Below, one piece after another: positions 19,156 through 29,553 of a DNA stretch of 35,268 nucleotides. Every line of letters starts with the position of its first letter. Position 1 is the first letter of the stretch. The notes beneath the pieces were generated by a model. That model made no database searches, was not told where the DNA came from, and saw nothing but the letters and a program-made list of their open reading frames with translations. Location of the stretch: assembly GCA_026419775.2 (NCBI GenBank), contig JAOPGA020001228.1:1-35268 (forward strand). The letters run 5' to 3'. The translations under genes were made by a program, and so were the position numbers. The stretch is from Acrasis kona. Lineage: Eukaryota > Heterolobosea > Eutetramitea > Acrasida > Acrasidae.

Positions 19156-19512
19156 TCAACTTCCTCTGTATGTAGAGTATCCAAATGGGCTTAGAAGTAG
19201 TGGGATGTGATAGTGCCCTCCAATCTGTTGTAATTTGAACACAATAGGGACGTAGGGATACAAGGTTTCGATGCCTCTGCTTGCGTAGTAGTCACCACAC
19301 TGAAATATAGCCTGAAATATGTCGCTATTCATAGTAGATTCGTTCCTTGACCATTCCCAAGAATCTTTTGTAACCCTTCCATCTTGATTTGTTTTCCCCT
19401 TAGCAATGGCTTGGAATTTCTCTCCATCCCAACGTTCAAGAATCATAAGAACGCCTGAGGCTGGTTTACCATTGTTTTGATCTAGTACATGGGAGGATAT
19501 TGATATGCTCAT
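19156..19512 (-). CDS. URAH: 5-hydroxyisourate hydrolase (transthyretin-like)
   Basis: A 118-aa transthyretin-like protein that hydrolyses 5-hydroxyisourate, the product of urate oxidase, in purine catabolism. The diagnostic features are present: His8 in SSHVLD, Arg46 in DGRV, and the C-terminal block HYHIPLLLSPFGYSTYRGS with His100/His102 and the family-defining terminal YRGS. True transthyretins lack the YRGS end, so this is the enzyme. No peroxisomal PTS2-bearing extension is visible, so it is probably cytosolic. No other purine-degradation gene is in the window. Confidence 0.96.
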   Translation of the reverse strand: MSISISSHVLDQNNGKPASGVLMILERWDGEKFQAIAKGKTNQDGRVTKDSWEWSRNESTMNSDIFQAIFQCGDYYASRGIETLYPYVPIVFKLQQIGGHYHIPLLLSPFGYSTYRGS

Positions 19513-19769
19513 TGAAACTCAACCGTCTTTTACAAAGAATATGTTTGATTCACTTGCTTACATTATAACAGATGACTGTCTCTGGTGCAAGTAGTTTTAA
19601 ACGAAATCTTTGCTTTAACATGCTTAAGAATTAAGGAAACAAGTACAAAAGTATAATTCATATTTATGACTGTTACATGTGAGAGGAATTTATCGGCCGA
19701 AAACAAGTAGTAATCCACAACATGGAATGACATCGAGTCCAACTACTCAGGTTTATAATTACACTCAGA

Positions 19770-20088
19770 CTATATTTGCTTCGTTCCGGACTTACGACCC
19801 CTCTTCTTCTCGGATCGACAGGCAGCGGGGGATACATAATCGTCATCTCCCCTAACTTTTTCATCTATTCCGTCCAACATACTATAACATTCGTTTTTCT
19901 GTATTATTAGTAAATAATAGCGCTATAATGCAACGGACCTGGTCCTCTGTAAGTCTTTTTTTTTCAAAAGCCTCAATCATTAACTTTGCCCTCTCTATTA
20001 ATTCGCCATCTATTTCTTTATCCTCAATGATTTGTTTCAAATACTTTAGAAAAAAGGCTTCCCTCTGTTGTGGTGTTACCGAACTCAT
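19770..20088 (-). CDS. Two-exon small protein with basic tail (92 aa)
   Basis: Exon 1 (20088-19939) encodes 50 residues of amphipathic, helix-prone sequence (FFLKYLKQIIEDKEIDGEL, then AKLMIEAFEKKRLTEDQ). Exon 2 (19898-19770) encodes 42 residues ending in a Lys/Arg-rich tail (CRSEKKRGRKSGTKQI). The 40-nt intron has a weak donor (GTCCGT) but a strong end, with a TACTAAT branch-point-like box and ACAG. Without splicing, exon 1 runs on for 18 codons to a stop. The tail looks like a nuclear localisation signal. I do not recognise the family. Confidence 0.55.
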
Positions 20089-20660
20089 TGAACAAAATCT
20101 GTGTGTAGTTAGTTAGTTGGGTGGAGAATTGTAACGCGCTTCAAATACATCAAATTTATCATTAAAAACATAGCTATAATAATTATGAATATCATGTCAG
20201 CATAGCTCGAGTATGGGTGGGTTTGGACAAGAAAATTTCAGCAATATAGATAGGGTTTTAAAATATTAAAAATCCTTTACTTCGTGTTTATTAACCTTCT
20301 CCTTTTTATAGGGGTTGTTGACTCTGGAGACGTATCAGGCGATTTTTTAGCTATTATCAGCATGCTTCTGGGGTAAATCAAGTCATTATCATCATATCAG
20401 CATGGAGGTAGGGTAAGTAATAATTTTACAATACCCTGATTGATTCAATCTCCTCTCGCATTTTATATTAGATGTTGTTGGTTTGGCGGAACAGATATTC
20501 AGTTTTGTAACAACAGTTACTGGAAAAATATTATTTTGTAAAATTTCATCCAGTGATCACTTGAAAATTAAAGGTCAACTCAACTACCGTTACATAATCC
20601 ATCAGGTATAAATTTGACTTGCTAAACCAATAATTTAATATCACAAAAACAACACAAACT
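20089..20660. other. Divergent intergenic stretch
   Basis: About 570 AT-rich bases between two divergent small genes, so it should hold both promoters. Two loosely similar ATCATATCAGCATG-like segments occur near 20355 and 20390. I see no gene or RNA in it. Confidence 0.45.
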
Positions 20661-21029
20661 ATGGTCAAAGAGCAGATTGTTAAATCATACAACTGGAGGG
20701 ACAGAACTTCCAACCCTATTAACCGTGCTAAAAGGAGCGTAAAAGACAGTGGTGTGAGTGAGAAGAACATCATCTCAAAACAAACCAGGAGAAGAAAAAA
20801 CGTGAACTACAAAGACCTATTAACGATAGCACCAGGCTCTAGATTGAAGAAAGATGTGAGTTCAAATAACAGAAAGGAGTTGAGGCAGAAGAACTATTCC
20901 GTTTATCAAGAAAAGAAGATGGAGAAGAACATTCAAAGAAAGCAGAAGCAGAATTTCTCTAAAGCGAATGAACAGCCAATTTCTGATGAATCATCCCAAG
21001 ACCCTGAATCTTCTCAAGATTCCTTCTAA
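20661..21029 (+). CDS. Small basic hypothetical protein (122 aa)
   Basis: An ATG-started frame of 122 codons. The product is very basic and low in hydrophobic residues. It has Lys/Arg clusters (KQTRRRKNVNYKD, QKNYSVYQEKKMEKNIQRKQ) and an acidic Ser/Gln-rich end (DESSQDPESSQDSF). This composition suits a nuclear or nucleolar protein, possibly intrinsically disordered. No family is recognised. Confidence 0.55.
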   Translation: MVKEQIVKSYNWRDRTSNPINRAKRSVKDSGVSEKNIISKQTRRRKNVNYKDLLTIAPGSRLKKDVSSNNRKELRQKNYSVYQEKKMEKNIQRKQKQNFSKANEQPISDESSQDPESSQDSF

Positions 21030-21177
21030 ATTTTAAGACCATTGTACAAGCACTTAAGAGTTGTATATTAAACTTGTTTTGCCTTCTTTTTCATATCTGC
21101 CGTAGCAACTTTCCTTTCCATCATCCTCACTTTTGGTTCCCATAAACGTCAGTCAGTCAGTCAACTAAGCTTCAAAA

Positions 21178-24100
21178 ATGGAGAGAGACAAAAAGCGCTC
21201 CAGAGTAGAGGAGGAGGATGACGATATTTCGGATATCTTCAAGGAAAGATTAAAGTTGGACACAGAAGCGATCACATTATCAAAAGAGATCAAAAACAGA
21301 CACGACAGGTTACAAAATTTAACTAAGCCTAATGACGATCAAGTTATATCTGAGGTTAGATCAAAATCCAATGAATACGTAACCTTTATTAGAGAGTCAC
21401 AAAAATTCTTCATCAACAAGATCACACCAGAGTGTCATTTATAGTAGGAGGGGTTGTCTTTGAAACTACACTTAAGACAGCATCAAGCCAAGATACCCTA
21501 TTAAAAATCTTGGTAGAAACAAGATTAAATGTGGACCGTACAGAGGGAGGTCACATTCTAATAGAAGGACAGCGAGATCCTAATGTTTTTCAAATCATTA
21601 TCGATTATTTAAGGACAGGGAGAGTCATCAATCTCAACAGCAAATCCAACGAAGAGTTGAAGACGATTCTAGAAGAAGTAATGCCATTCCTCCACTTTCA
21701 TCATTGACGTTTTTCTAGACTTTCTTCTACGGTGCCAAACAAGTCATCAACCACATTAATGGCATTCTCATCAAGAGAGGAGTTTACGAGGAATTACGCA
21801 CGAGTAAAGCCTCTCAATCTCCATCAACACCAGCATTGCCACTACCACCATCATGGGAAGAAGAATTCGCTAACTATACAAAACAATACCAATCGGTGAT
21901 AAACGACCTGAAACAAACCAATTCCATTCAACAACAAACAATCACTCCTCCACCCAAACACCTTTCGTTCTCGTTCAACATTGGCGGCAAAGTATTCAAG
22001 TTGGACAATGATCAATTATCAAATCACCCAGAGAGCATCCTGCATTCCATCTACGTTCAATCTATCGAACCAAAGGTATTCATCGATAGAAGCGCTCAAC
22101 TATTCGAATACATTTACACGTTCATCACCACCCAATCATCCATGCATCTACCCCATCACGACAGATCCATCATTAGAAATTTAATAATGGAATCGCGATT
22201 CTATAACATTTCAAAATTACTAACCACGTTGGATCCATAGTCGATATCCAATCGAAGCACTTGGTCACGAATACATTCAAATCAAGAAGCAGGAGGACTT
22301 GTTGAGATCGTTATTCGCAACGGATCGCAACCATCCCATACTCACCAATCCTCACGTGCACTTGATTCCATTATACAGTCAAATCGATCAGTTCAAGCCA
22401 TGCGAACCACCTGCAAGCATTCCATTGTTATTGGATAAACAGTTGTTCAAGCCTTCAAGAGAATTGCACGAGCTTCATTTAGAGGATCGATTTCATCAAG
22501 TGGTGCATAAGCTATGTCAAGATTTAACCACTTTCAAAACTCAATTCAATGTATTCTGTGGCAAATTGTTTGTGGATGTGGACTGGAGCAACATGGTGGT
22601 CGCAGGTGGATCTGTACTGGCAAGCCTGATCAAAGCTCAACATGTTGCCTCTAGATTTTATGACAAGGCATCATCGTTCGAACATTTAATGGGCATTAAT
22701 GAACTGGATCTAGATGTTGATTTTAGTGGCTTGCCATTAGATAACTTTAGCATTGATGATTTATTGTTGGAGTTAATAAACGATCCGCAACAGGATCTAG
22801 TCTATGCCAATCCATTCGATAACAGCAAGAAGCAATACAAGGATACCATCGATACCATCAAGAATATGTTGAAAGATGATGACTTTTACTATAGAAATAA
22901 AACGATCCGTAATTACTTTCGTCAAAGTAGTTATGAAAAGAGCGATATCGATATCTTCTTTTATGACATGACGCCACAACAAGCAGTCGATAAGATTCGT
23001 CTCATTTATCAAGACCTCAAGAAGAAATGCGACGGTGATGTGTTGATCGTGAGATCAGGTCACTCCATCACCTTCAAATCTAATAGTTATAGAAATATTC
23101 AAATCATCACTCGATTGTACAAATCACCTGCTGAAGTATTGATTGGATTCGACGTGGATTGTTGTACTTGTTGCTATGATGGAGATGTGGTGTGGTGCTT
23201 GCCTAGATTTAAGAGAGCAATCAACACTCGAATGAACTTGGTGGATGTAGATAGACAGAGCACCACTTATGAGCTACGATTGTTCAAATATGCAAAGAGA
23301 GGATTTAGAGTGGGCGTGCCTGGTTATGATCCAGAGTTGGTCGTCACGGATGTTCCCCCAGCGTTGAATCGATTCATCGAAGGTCGCCAATTCACTCAAG
23401 CGCCATTAAGAAGGAAAATGACTGGATTGGCAGCACTCATTAATTACGATAGAGCTCTGCGATTGAGAATGAAGACCGCAGCTAGTTTCTTGGGAGTAGA
23501 AGGTAGTAATTTGATAGATGATGATGCATTGAGGAGAATACACGTTGAGGTATCGTTGATCACGTACGCACATTTTCATAGACAATAGACCCTGTCGAAT
23601 AAAGAAACAAAGAGCGATTATAGTGAAGTGGTGGTCACGCACTCCACTAATGTAGAATCAACATTTTTTGGACTAGAAAAGAAGCGTGAGTCATGTCTTA
23701 TATCATTATTCATCATCACATTATAGTGGATCGCACAAAAAATGTTCATAGATCCATTCCAAACTATATTTTCAGCTTAAATGATTTGGAGACCATATTG
23801 GATAATCAAAAAATGGAATCTACTCAAATGGGTCCCATCACATGGATGACAGTGAATCCAGGCACTCAAAGCATCGGTAGTTTTAATCCGGGTAAGCGAT
23901 GCGCCATGTGGCGATGATGATTGATTCATATTTATAGTGGATACTAATTTCTACAAGGATGCATACGTGAGAACGAAGGAACAAGAGGATTTTATAAGAA
24001 AGTTGGTTTGTTTGAGGTCAAAATTGGCAAGACCAGAAATTGTGACGTGGTCGTATTGGACACCAGTGGGGTATCAACCATTCCAGACCAATGTGGTTCG

Positions 24101-24272
24101 TGAGATTGAAGAGCATTATCAAGATCACTTGCTGCGTGATGGCATGCCTAATCATCAATTCGTCTGCGACAATGTGCCTAATTCCCGCGTGTCGTTCGGT
24201 AAGATGGTCATGATATCGGATACACCACAGCATATGGAGTTACCTATCAAGAGGGAGGTCAGGCCTGTGTGA
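21178..24272 (+). CDS. BTB(T1)-BTB(T1)-nucleotidyltransferase-like-WWE protein
   Basis: A large multi-exon gene, about 963 aa. Exons I infer: 21178-21395, 21431-21677, 21719-23549, 23589-23685, 23727-23891 and 23938-24272. Four introns (41, 39, 41, 46 nt) are clear; the first (35 nt, donor GTCACA) is tentative. Parts in order: charged N-terminus; a potassium-channel-tetramerisation-type BTB fold (VSFIVGGVVFETTLKTASSQ); a second one (FSFNIGGKVFKLDNDQ to MESRFYNISKLLTTLD); a long domain with VVAGGSVLASL, SDIDIFFYD and IQIITRLYKSPAEVLIGFDV resembling nucleotidyltransferase folds in ankyrin-linked protist and fungal proteins; then MTVNPGTQSIGSFNPG and a WWE-like end (VTWSYWTPVGYQPFQ to ISD). Within exon 3 the frame must step +1 at CCA-TAG-T (22235-22241). 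WWE and BTB point to ubiquitin or ADP-ribose biology, but function is unknown. Confidence 0.7.
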
Positions 24273-24323
24273 TTTTGAATAAATGATTAGTATTTTCTTG
24301 TAATCGAGTTGACTAGTAACATT

Positions 24324-25343
24324 ATGGTAAGCATCGGCAATCTTGCAAAACGTCTTGCCATAGCAGGAGTTGCCATACCTTTTGTTGTATTTTGTTTCGT
24401 TTACCCAGTTTTGATGAATGTTGTGACCGTGACCCTGACGTTTTTTGGGACAAGAGAATTTTTGTTGATGAGGGTAGTAATGATTAATAGATTGAAGGGT
24501 AAAAAGGACAACGAGGACCATCCTTACAAGTTGAGACATTTACAAGAGAATACAAGCACGGGTGTTACTAAAACGAAACAGGACCCAACAAACGATCAAT
24601 TCGACATTCCACCGCTATTCAAAAACAAGTCGGATATGGTACAAATTTACATTAGAAGTGCAGTCGCCGTCATTTTACCTTTGGTGGGGTTCTTTTCGAC
24701 TCACACCAGCTCACTTTCATTCGCCGCTCTATTTGTACTATTATTCATCATGCTAGGTACAATGTCAGGATACCTTCACTCTTGTTGTGGACCAAAGAAC
24801 AACAACCAATTATGCCTGGAAGATTTTGTATCGGTATGTTTAGATGTTTTAGGAATTTATTACGTAGGACTAAGTTTCGCCTTCGGCATCACGACGCTAA
24901 GGGTGGCGCCTTATGTTCTAATGTGTTTATTATTTAGTAACTGGGCAAGTGATGCCTTCGCATTGTTTGCGGGCAAAAATTTTGGAAAGAGCAAAATGAC
25001 TCCAGTGTTATCGCCAAACAAGACGGTGGAAGGTGGCATAGGTGCACTAGTGGGTGCTACATTACTAGCTTGTGTCATGAAGTTTGCGGTGCACATGTTC
25101 CCTACGGTACTCACTCACGAATCACACAGTATACCCTCATTGTTTGTTTTTGCATGCAATGGTCTCTTATTAGGAGTGCTTGGTATAGTGGGAGATTTAG
25201 TGGAATCATACATGAAGAGAGTTGCAAATGTAAAGGATAGCGGTGAGTTTTTTGGAGCACATGGAGGTGTATTGGATAGAGTTGACGGATTATTGTTTTC
25301 ATTCCCCGTCATGTACTTTATGTACAGTTTCGGATTGTTTTAA
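24324..25343 (+). CDS. CDP-diacylglycerol synthase (phosphatidate cytidylyltransferase)
   Basis: A 339-aa membrane enzyme that makes CDP-diacylglycerol from CTP and phosphatidate, the precursor of phosphatidylinositol and cardiolipin. The C-terminal signature S-Y-M-K-R, then KDSGEFFGAHGGVLDRVD, fits the family pattern position by position. Upstream are the conserved NWASDAFALFAGKNFGKSKM and SPNKTVEGGIGA. Several hydrophobic helices precede these blocks. The eukaryotic ER enzyme is longer, so this may be a compact form or a second isozyme. The start is the ATG at 24324, whose context ATGGTAAGC also looks like a splice donor; the frame is consistent without an intron. An AATAAA of the upstream gene lies only 40 bases before. 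Confidence 0.92.
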   Translation: MVSIGNLAKRLAIAGVAIPFVVFCFVYPVLMNVVTVTLTFFGTREFLLMRVVMINRLKGKKDNEDHPYKLRHLQENTSTGVTKTKQDPTNDQFDIPPLFKNKSDMVQIYIRSAVAVILPLVGFFSTHTSSLSFAALFVLLFIMLGTMSGYLHSCCGPKNNNQLCLEDFVSVCLDVLGIYYVGLSFAFGITTLRVAPYVLMCLLFSNWASDAFALFAGKNFGKSKMTPVLSPNKTVEGGIGALVGATLLACVMKFAVHMFPTVLTHESHSIPSLFVFACNGLLLGVLGIVGDLVESYMKRVANVKDSGEFFGAHGGVLDRVDGLLFSFPVMYFMYSFGLF

Positions 25344-25372
25344 TTGTAATGGAATCAACTTCAAAATAAACA

Positions 25373-26545
25373 ATGACTGATTCACCAAAGAATGCGACTG
25401 ATCTATTGTATAAGCCACCTTATTGGGGAGCAAAAGAAAAACCAATATATCCATACTTTTTACAAGTCTCAAAGCAAGGAGTCGAGTTGAGCCATATCCC
25501 TATAGACAAGCACGCATTCTACGTATTTGGGCGTGACGTTGGCGGAGATAATGGAATACAAGCTGATCATGACAGTATATCTAGACAACATGTTGTGATA
25601 CAGCATGCAAGTAATGGCCGAGTGTATTTGTACGACCTTAATTCCACACATGGTACATTTTGGAATCAAAAGGGGAAGAGGATAAAACCAACACGCTATG
25701 TCCCACTCCGATTAAATGATAGAATCATCATTGGCGGCAGCACTAGAAGCTACGTGCTAGATGTAGACCCAAAGCACGTTGATCAAGTGATTGCCCTAGA
25801 GGAGCGTTTGAAACAAACATTAAAGAAGAGAAAACAACCAGAACAGGAAAAGACTCGCAGCAAAGATGACGTAGATAAGCACGCCAACAATGAAGGTGAC
25901 TCGGACTATGACTCTGACGATCCAAACAATCAATACGAGTATGACTCGGAGGATGATAGACGCAACAAGAGGTTGAGAATAGAGGACCAGTTGGGCGACC
26001 AGGATGACATTTATCGATTCGACGAAGAGGACGAATTCTACGATAGAACAATGACCAACCGAACAAAAGCGTCTTCGTCGCAACAATCCAAAACAGAAAC
26101 AATCGACTCACTAACAGTCAAACAACAAGAAGCGCAGGCTGCCATTCTATCGTTAAAAAAACAATTGCAACGCATTCAAGGAACGAAGCATCAACACCAA
26201 GAAGTGACCGAAGAAGATCCTCTCGAATCATTCATGAACCAAGTACAGGACAATTTATCAAAAGAGTCACAAGAGCAAGCAATAAGGATACAATCGGAGA
26301 TTGACGCGAAGCAAGCAGAGTACGATAAACTTTCTCAACTTATACAATTCCTCACGCCAGCAATTCCTAATTTGGTTAGCAAGGATCAAAAGATTATAGA
26401 GGCTCAAAGAGATTTGTTGTTGCCTGACATGTTTTATAAAAAGACAAATTCAAAATATTCAAGTTTCTTTTATTTTGTTTGTTTTTTGTTTTGTTCGGGT
26501 GATAAAAGTTGTTTTGCTAACAGTTTGCACTTTTCATCACACTGA
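25373..26545 (+). CDS. Kanadaptin-like FHA-domain protein
   Basis: A 390-aa protein of the kanadaptin (SLC4A1AP) family. It opens with YKPPYWGAKEKPIYPYFLQV, the kanadaptin lead-in. An FHA domain (about 45-130) follows, with FGRD, SISRQHVVIQ and DLNSTHGTFWNQ, the phosphothreonine-binding landmarks. Then come Asp/Glu-rich stretches, EDEFYDRT and EEDPLESFMNQV, both hallmarks of the family, and a predicted coiled coil. Kanadaptin is nuclear in animals and is found with splicing factors. The last 30 or so codons (SSFFYFVCFLFCSG) read antisense into the end of the next gene, so the two convergent coding regions overlap by 76 bases. That tail is unlike a conserved protein end. Confidence 0.85.
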   Translation: MTDSPKNATDLLYKPPYWGAKEKPIYPYFLQVSKQGVELSHIPIDKHAFYVFGRDVGGDNGIQADHDSISRQHVVIQHASNGRVYLYDLNSTHGTFWNQKGKRIKPTRYVPLRLNDRIIIGGSTRSYVLDVDPKHVDQVIALEERLKQTLKKRKQPEQEKTRSKDDVDKHANNEGDSDYDSDDPNNQYEYDSEDDRRNKRLRIEDQLGDQDDIYRFDEEDEFYDRTMTNRTKASSSQQSKTETIDSLTVKQQEAQAAILSLKKQLQRIQGTKHQHQEVTEEDPLESFMNQVQDNLSKESQEQAIRIQSEIDAKQAEYDKLSQLIQFLTPAIPNLVSKDQKIIEAQRDLLLPDMFYKKTNSKYSSFFYFVCFLFCSGDKSCFANSLHFSSH

Positions 26546-27159
26546 CTATTTTGTAAAAATTGTTCGAGAGCTTGTCTTCTTTGGTTTCGAAGTCTGTCAA
26601 TTTCGGCACCAAGTTCGTCCTTTGTGTCGATCAGAAGTGATTTTGCTAGTTCTGCCGTCAAATATTGTCTAAAAAGCATCAACGATACAAAGACGACCAG
26701 TGACACGAAGCACGCACCAAAGAGAAAAGTTTTAAAACTACCGCGCGCTTGCATGGCCTCTCTTGCTTTTAGTGTTTCTTGGTCCACCATCTTTTCAATG
26801 TCTGCTTCTAATTTATCGAGCGTTTCGTCGTCAACATCTGGCATTTCTTCAACAGTCTTATAGTTACCAATGCTATTGATAGGTTTTCTTCCCGTCTTGT
26901 CGCCCAAGGCTTCCACGATGTCCTCTTTTTTTACTGCAGGTTGTCCGGGGTACTTTGGTTTGAGGTTTGCATCGTCAAAACCTTTCCCCACGTTAAGATC
27001 GAACAAATCTACTTTTCCTTTGGTATCAACTTTTGATGTATTATTTGATTCCAAATCATTTTTTGGTGGTTGATCTTTAGATGATTTATAAACGATTGTG
27101 TTGTGGAATGTCCTATTTACATTAACCTTTTTCAAAAAATGTTTATGGAGCCTCAACAT
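26470..27159 (-). CDS. Probable mitochondrial single-TM membrane protein (229 aa)
   Basis: The N-terminus, MLRLHKHFLKKVNVNRTFHN, is an amphipathic basic segment without acids, typical of a mitochondrial presequence. A hydrophilic middle follows, then an acidic helical stretch (VDDETLDKLEADIEKMVDQE), one membrane helix (FKTFLFGACFVSLVVFVSLMLF, about 150-170) and a C-terminal coiled-coil-like tail (DRLRNQRRQALEQFLQN). I do not recognise the family. The layout recalls inner-membrane assembly or scaffold proteins. It overlaps the kanadaptin coding end by 76 bases, tail to tail. Confidence 0.7.
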   Translation of the reverse strand: MLRLHKHFLKKVNVNRTFHNTIVYKSSKDQPPKNDLESNNTSKVDTKGKVDLFDLNVGKGFDDANLKPKYPGQPAVKKEDIVEALGDKTGRKPINSIGNYKTVEEMPDVDDETLDKLEADIEKMVDQETLKAREAMQARGSFKTFLFGACFVSLVVFVSLMLFRQYLTAELAKSLLIDTKDELGAEIDRLRNQRRQALEQFLQNSQCDEKCKLLAKQLLSPEQNKKQTK

Positions 27160-27223
27160 CGTGTTAATTGTTTGTCTCGCTCAACCGAAAGTTAAAAAGA
27201 GCAACCCAAGAAAAATACAACAT

Positions 27224-28210
27224 CTATTTTATGAATACGAGAACTACACTAACATTGTCTGCGGACTCTAAATCTTTTACGCAATGATTCATTAAATCGC
27301 ACAGAACCTCTTGGGCATTGTTGGCAGATAAGTCGGGGTGGGATTTTAACGCCTTTCTTACGTAGTCTACAACATCTTGACTGCTCATGACATCATACAA
27401 ACCATCACAGGCAACCACAATAAATCTCTCGCCTTTGGAATTTTCTTCGAACGTGAAGTAGGCAAAATCAGGGTCACAAGTAAGGATTTGTTGCTCTTGT
27501 GGCAATTTGTCGTTCTTTTTAAATCTAAAGTCACCAAGTCCTCTGGAAACAGAAAGGTCCCCATTAATCCTGTTGTCCTCCAAAAATCCGCCTGCATTAA
27601 TGATTCTGTTGGTCTCAGCAGCATTATAAGGTTTATGGTCATCGGATAACTGGACTGTCGATTCCCCATCAAAAAGTACACATCTACTATCACCAGCATT
27701 AACACACACGATATCAAGATTTTTATTTTCGAACAATAAGACACTACACAAAGTTGTTCCAGATTCATCTACTTGATGATGTGGGTTCTGTTTTAACATT
27801 CTTTCATCTATGGATTCGACAATAGTGCACAGGTCGTGATCAATCTCTTTGATGCTTTTTCTGATTCTAGCCTCCAAGTCTGTTTTTGACGAGAGGCTTG
27901 CAGCTTCGAAACTAAAATCTTTTAGATTGTCGGATATGTACTTTGAAATGTGCTGATTGATGTAATGGGGAGCAACTTGACCACCATGGCCATCGAAAAC
28001 TGAAATATAGGACATTGTGTTACATAAGTTTTTTTCGAAGCAACAACGGTCCTCCATTGCTTTGAAAGTGTAAAATACATCTTGGTCGAATTGTCACAAC
28101 ATACTCTCTCTGTAGCCGCGCATCTCTCCTCTCGCAATAACAAACCTTTCGGTCTCCTCTGTGTGTACATCAATGTTAAAGTCAGGTTCCACAAGAAGAA
28201 GTTCTTCCAT
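27224..28210 (-). CDS. PP2C-type protein phosphatase
   Basis: A metal-dependent Ser/Thr phosphatase of the PPM/PP2C family, 313 aa. Exon 1 is 28210-28105 and exon 2 28059-27224; the 45-nt intron has a perfect GTATGT donor and splits the first catalytic motif, giving GEMRGYRETMEDRCC. Further motifs: ISVFDGHGG, SGTTLCSVLL, VNAGDSRCVLF, LSDDHKP, GDLSVSRGLGDFRFK, VVACDGLYDVMSSQDVV and SADNVSVVLV. The metal-binding Asp residues (in MED, DGHGG, CDG and ADN) are all present, so activity is expected. There is no signal or membrane segment; it is probably cytosolic or nuclear. The substrate is unknown. Confidence 0.95.
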
Positions 28211-28271
28211 CTTATCTTATTACAATCAACCCATCAAGACGAGAACAAAACGTGAAATATAAAAAACAAAT

Positions 28272-29408
28272 TTAATAAAGACCATCATCTGAGGAGTGCA
28301 CGCTGATACCCCATTCAGCATCAAACTCCTCGCCTGGTTTGAGGTTGATTAAACCAAGGTCTGGCTCGTTAAATGCAAAACCGCAACAGGTCATTGGCTC
28401 CAGTGCTATAGCCTTACGCTTATGCCCCTTCTTTGATCCGTCAAAGGTATAAACTAAAGTTTTAATGTAATCAAATTAAAATCATTTACCTTGAATGTAT
28501 GGATACTTTCCCAAATCCTGACTCATGGAAACAACTTTGTCTTTGAGTCGAATGGATGTGAACAGATAATTTTTTTCGCCGCTTACACTTCTTTCCCTCA
28601 CGCTCGGACGACATGAGGTGAAGCAGTTGTCAAGCACCAAGTCGCCAATCTTTTTAAAAGTTGTAAAGTTGTACTCCTTTGATTCCTCAGCAACGTTGAT
28701 GAGCTTTCCTGTCGGCTTCTTGGTGGAGTCAAACTCTACCATTGTGGAACTTGGTATTAAAAGTTCCAGATCGTCCACATCAGCGCAGTCGATTGTAAAG
28801 TATGGATGGTGTCTGTTCAACGGTTAACGTGAGAACTATGTAAGCTTACCCTAGACCAAAAGGAGCATCCTTATCGCCAATGTTGGTCACTTTAACGTGC
28901 ATGTTCAGTCCGCATTCAATCATTTCATAGTATATTTGATAGCTCAATTTGAAGGGGTATCCTTTTTGTTCATCTAAAACAACATTCGCAGTGGCTGAAC
29001 CTCCTCCAAGTTCTTCGAGTACCTTCACGTCCCACTTTAAGTTCCTCACGTAACCTGTTTTCGTGAGTGGTCAATGATGTCTTTTATGTACCATGCAAAG
29101 CATTATTATTGTCGTCAACAGAGGGTACACCACCTGTGACATCATACTCAGATCCATTCCAATTGTATTTTTGATCGCCCAGCCTTCCAGGCCACGGGGA
29201 TAATACATCACCCATGCCACTGTCTATTATTTGTAAGATAACAATCATCTGATCAACTTTGACCTTGTGACTCAGCTGAATCATATCCGTATATAAAGTG
29301 CTTCTTCTCTCCATCCTTTTCGATATAATATTGTGCTATTCCGCCACCTTTTTTTGATATCACTGCTACTTGGTTTTTGTACCTGATGGTAGCAAAGTCC
29401 GAGTCCAT
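28272..29408 (-). CDS. Galactose-mutarotase-like (aldose 1-epimerase family) protein
   Basis: A 328-aa aldose 1-epimerase family protein in five exons: 29408-29264, 29223-29092, 29054-28850, 28812-28490 and 28453-28272. Introns are 40, 37, 37 and 36 nt. The first intron has a weak donor (GTCAAA), and an overlapping 52-nt alternative also keeps frame. Landmarks: GMGDVLSPWPGRLGDQKYNW; ALHGYVRNLKWDV with a catalytic His; FGLGHHPYFTID with a second His; and AIALEPMTCCGFAFN with the catalytic Glu; then LKPGEEFDAEWGISVH. This is the branch of the family close to bacterial YphB-like proteins. It probably interconverts sugar anomers in the cytosol. A 28-codon upstream frame (from 29522) may be a uORF. 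Confidence 0.88.
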
Positions 29409-29553
29409 TTTCAAGTTTCTTTACAACACAGACGAAACACCTCAGGGGAATCCAAAATCTGAGACTTGGTAGATACTTTAACTTGTGTTTTGTCCACATC
29501 GCTGATTCCATATTCGTCCATCTCGTGGGAATTCACACTTTAATACAAAAACA

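Noticed and set aside
21309-21430. 122-nt intron as alternative first intron of the BTB-WWE gene
   Set aside because: Donor context is good (CAG|GTTACA), but the removed segment reads like protein and the length is out of line; a 35-nt intron at 21396-21430 is preferred, without certainty.
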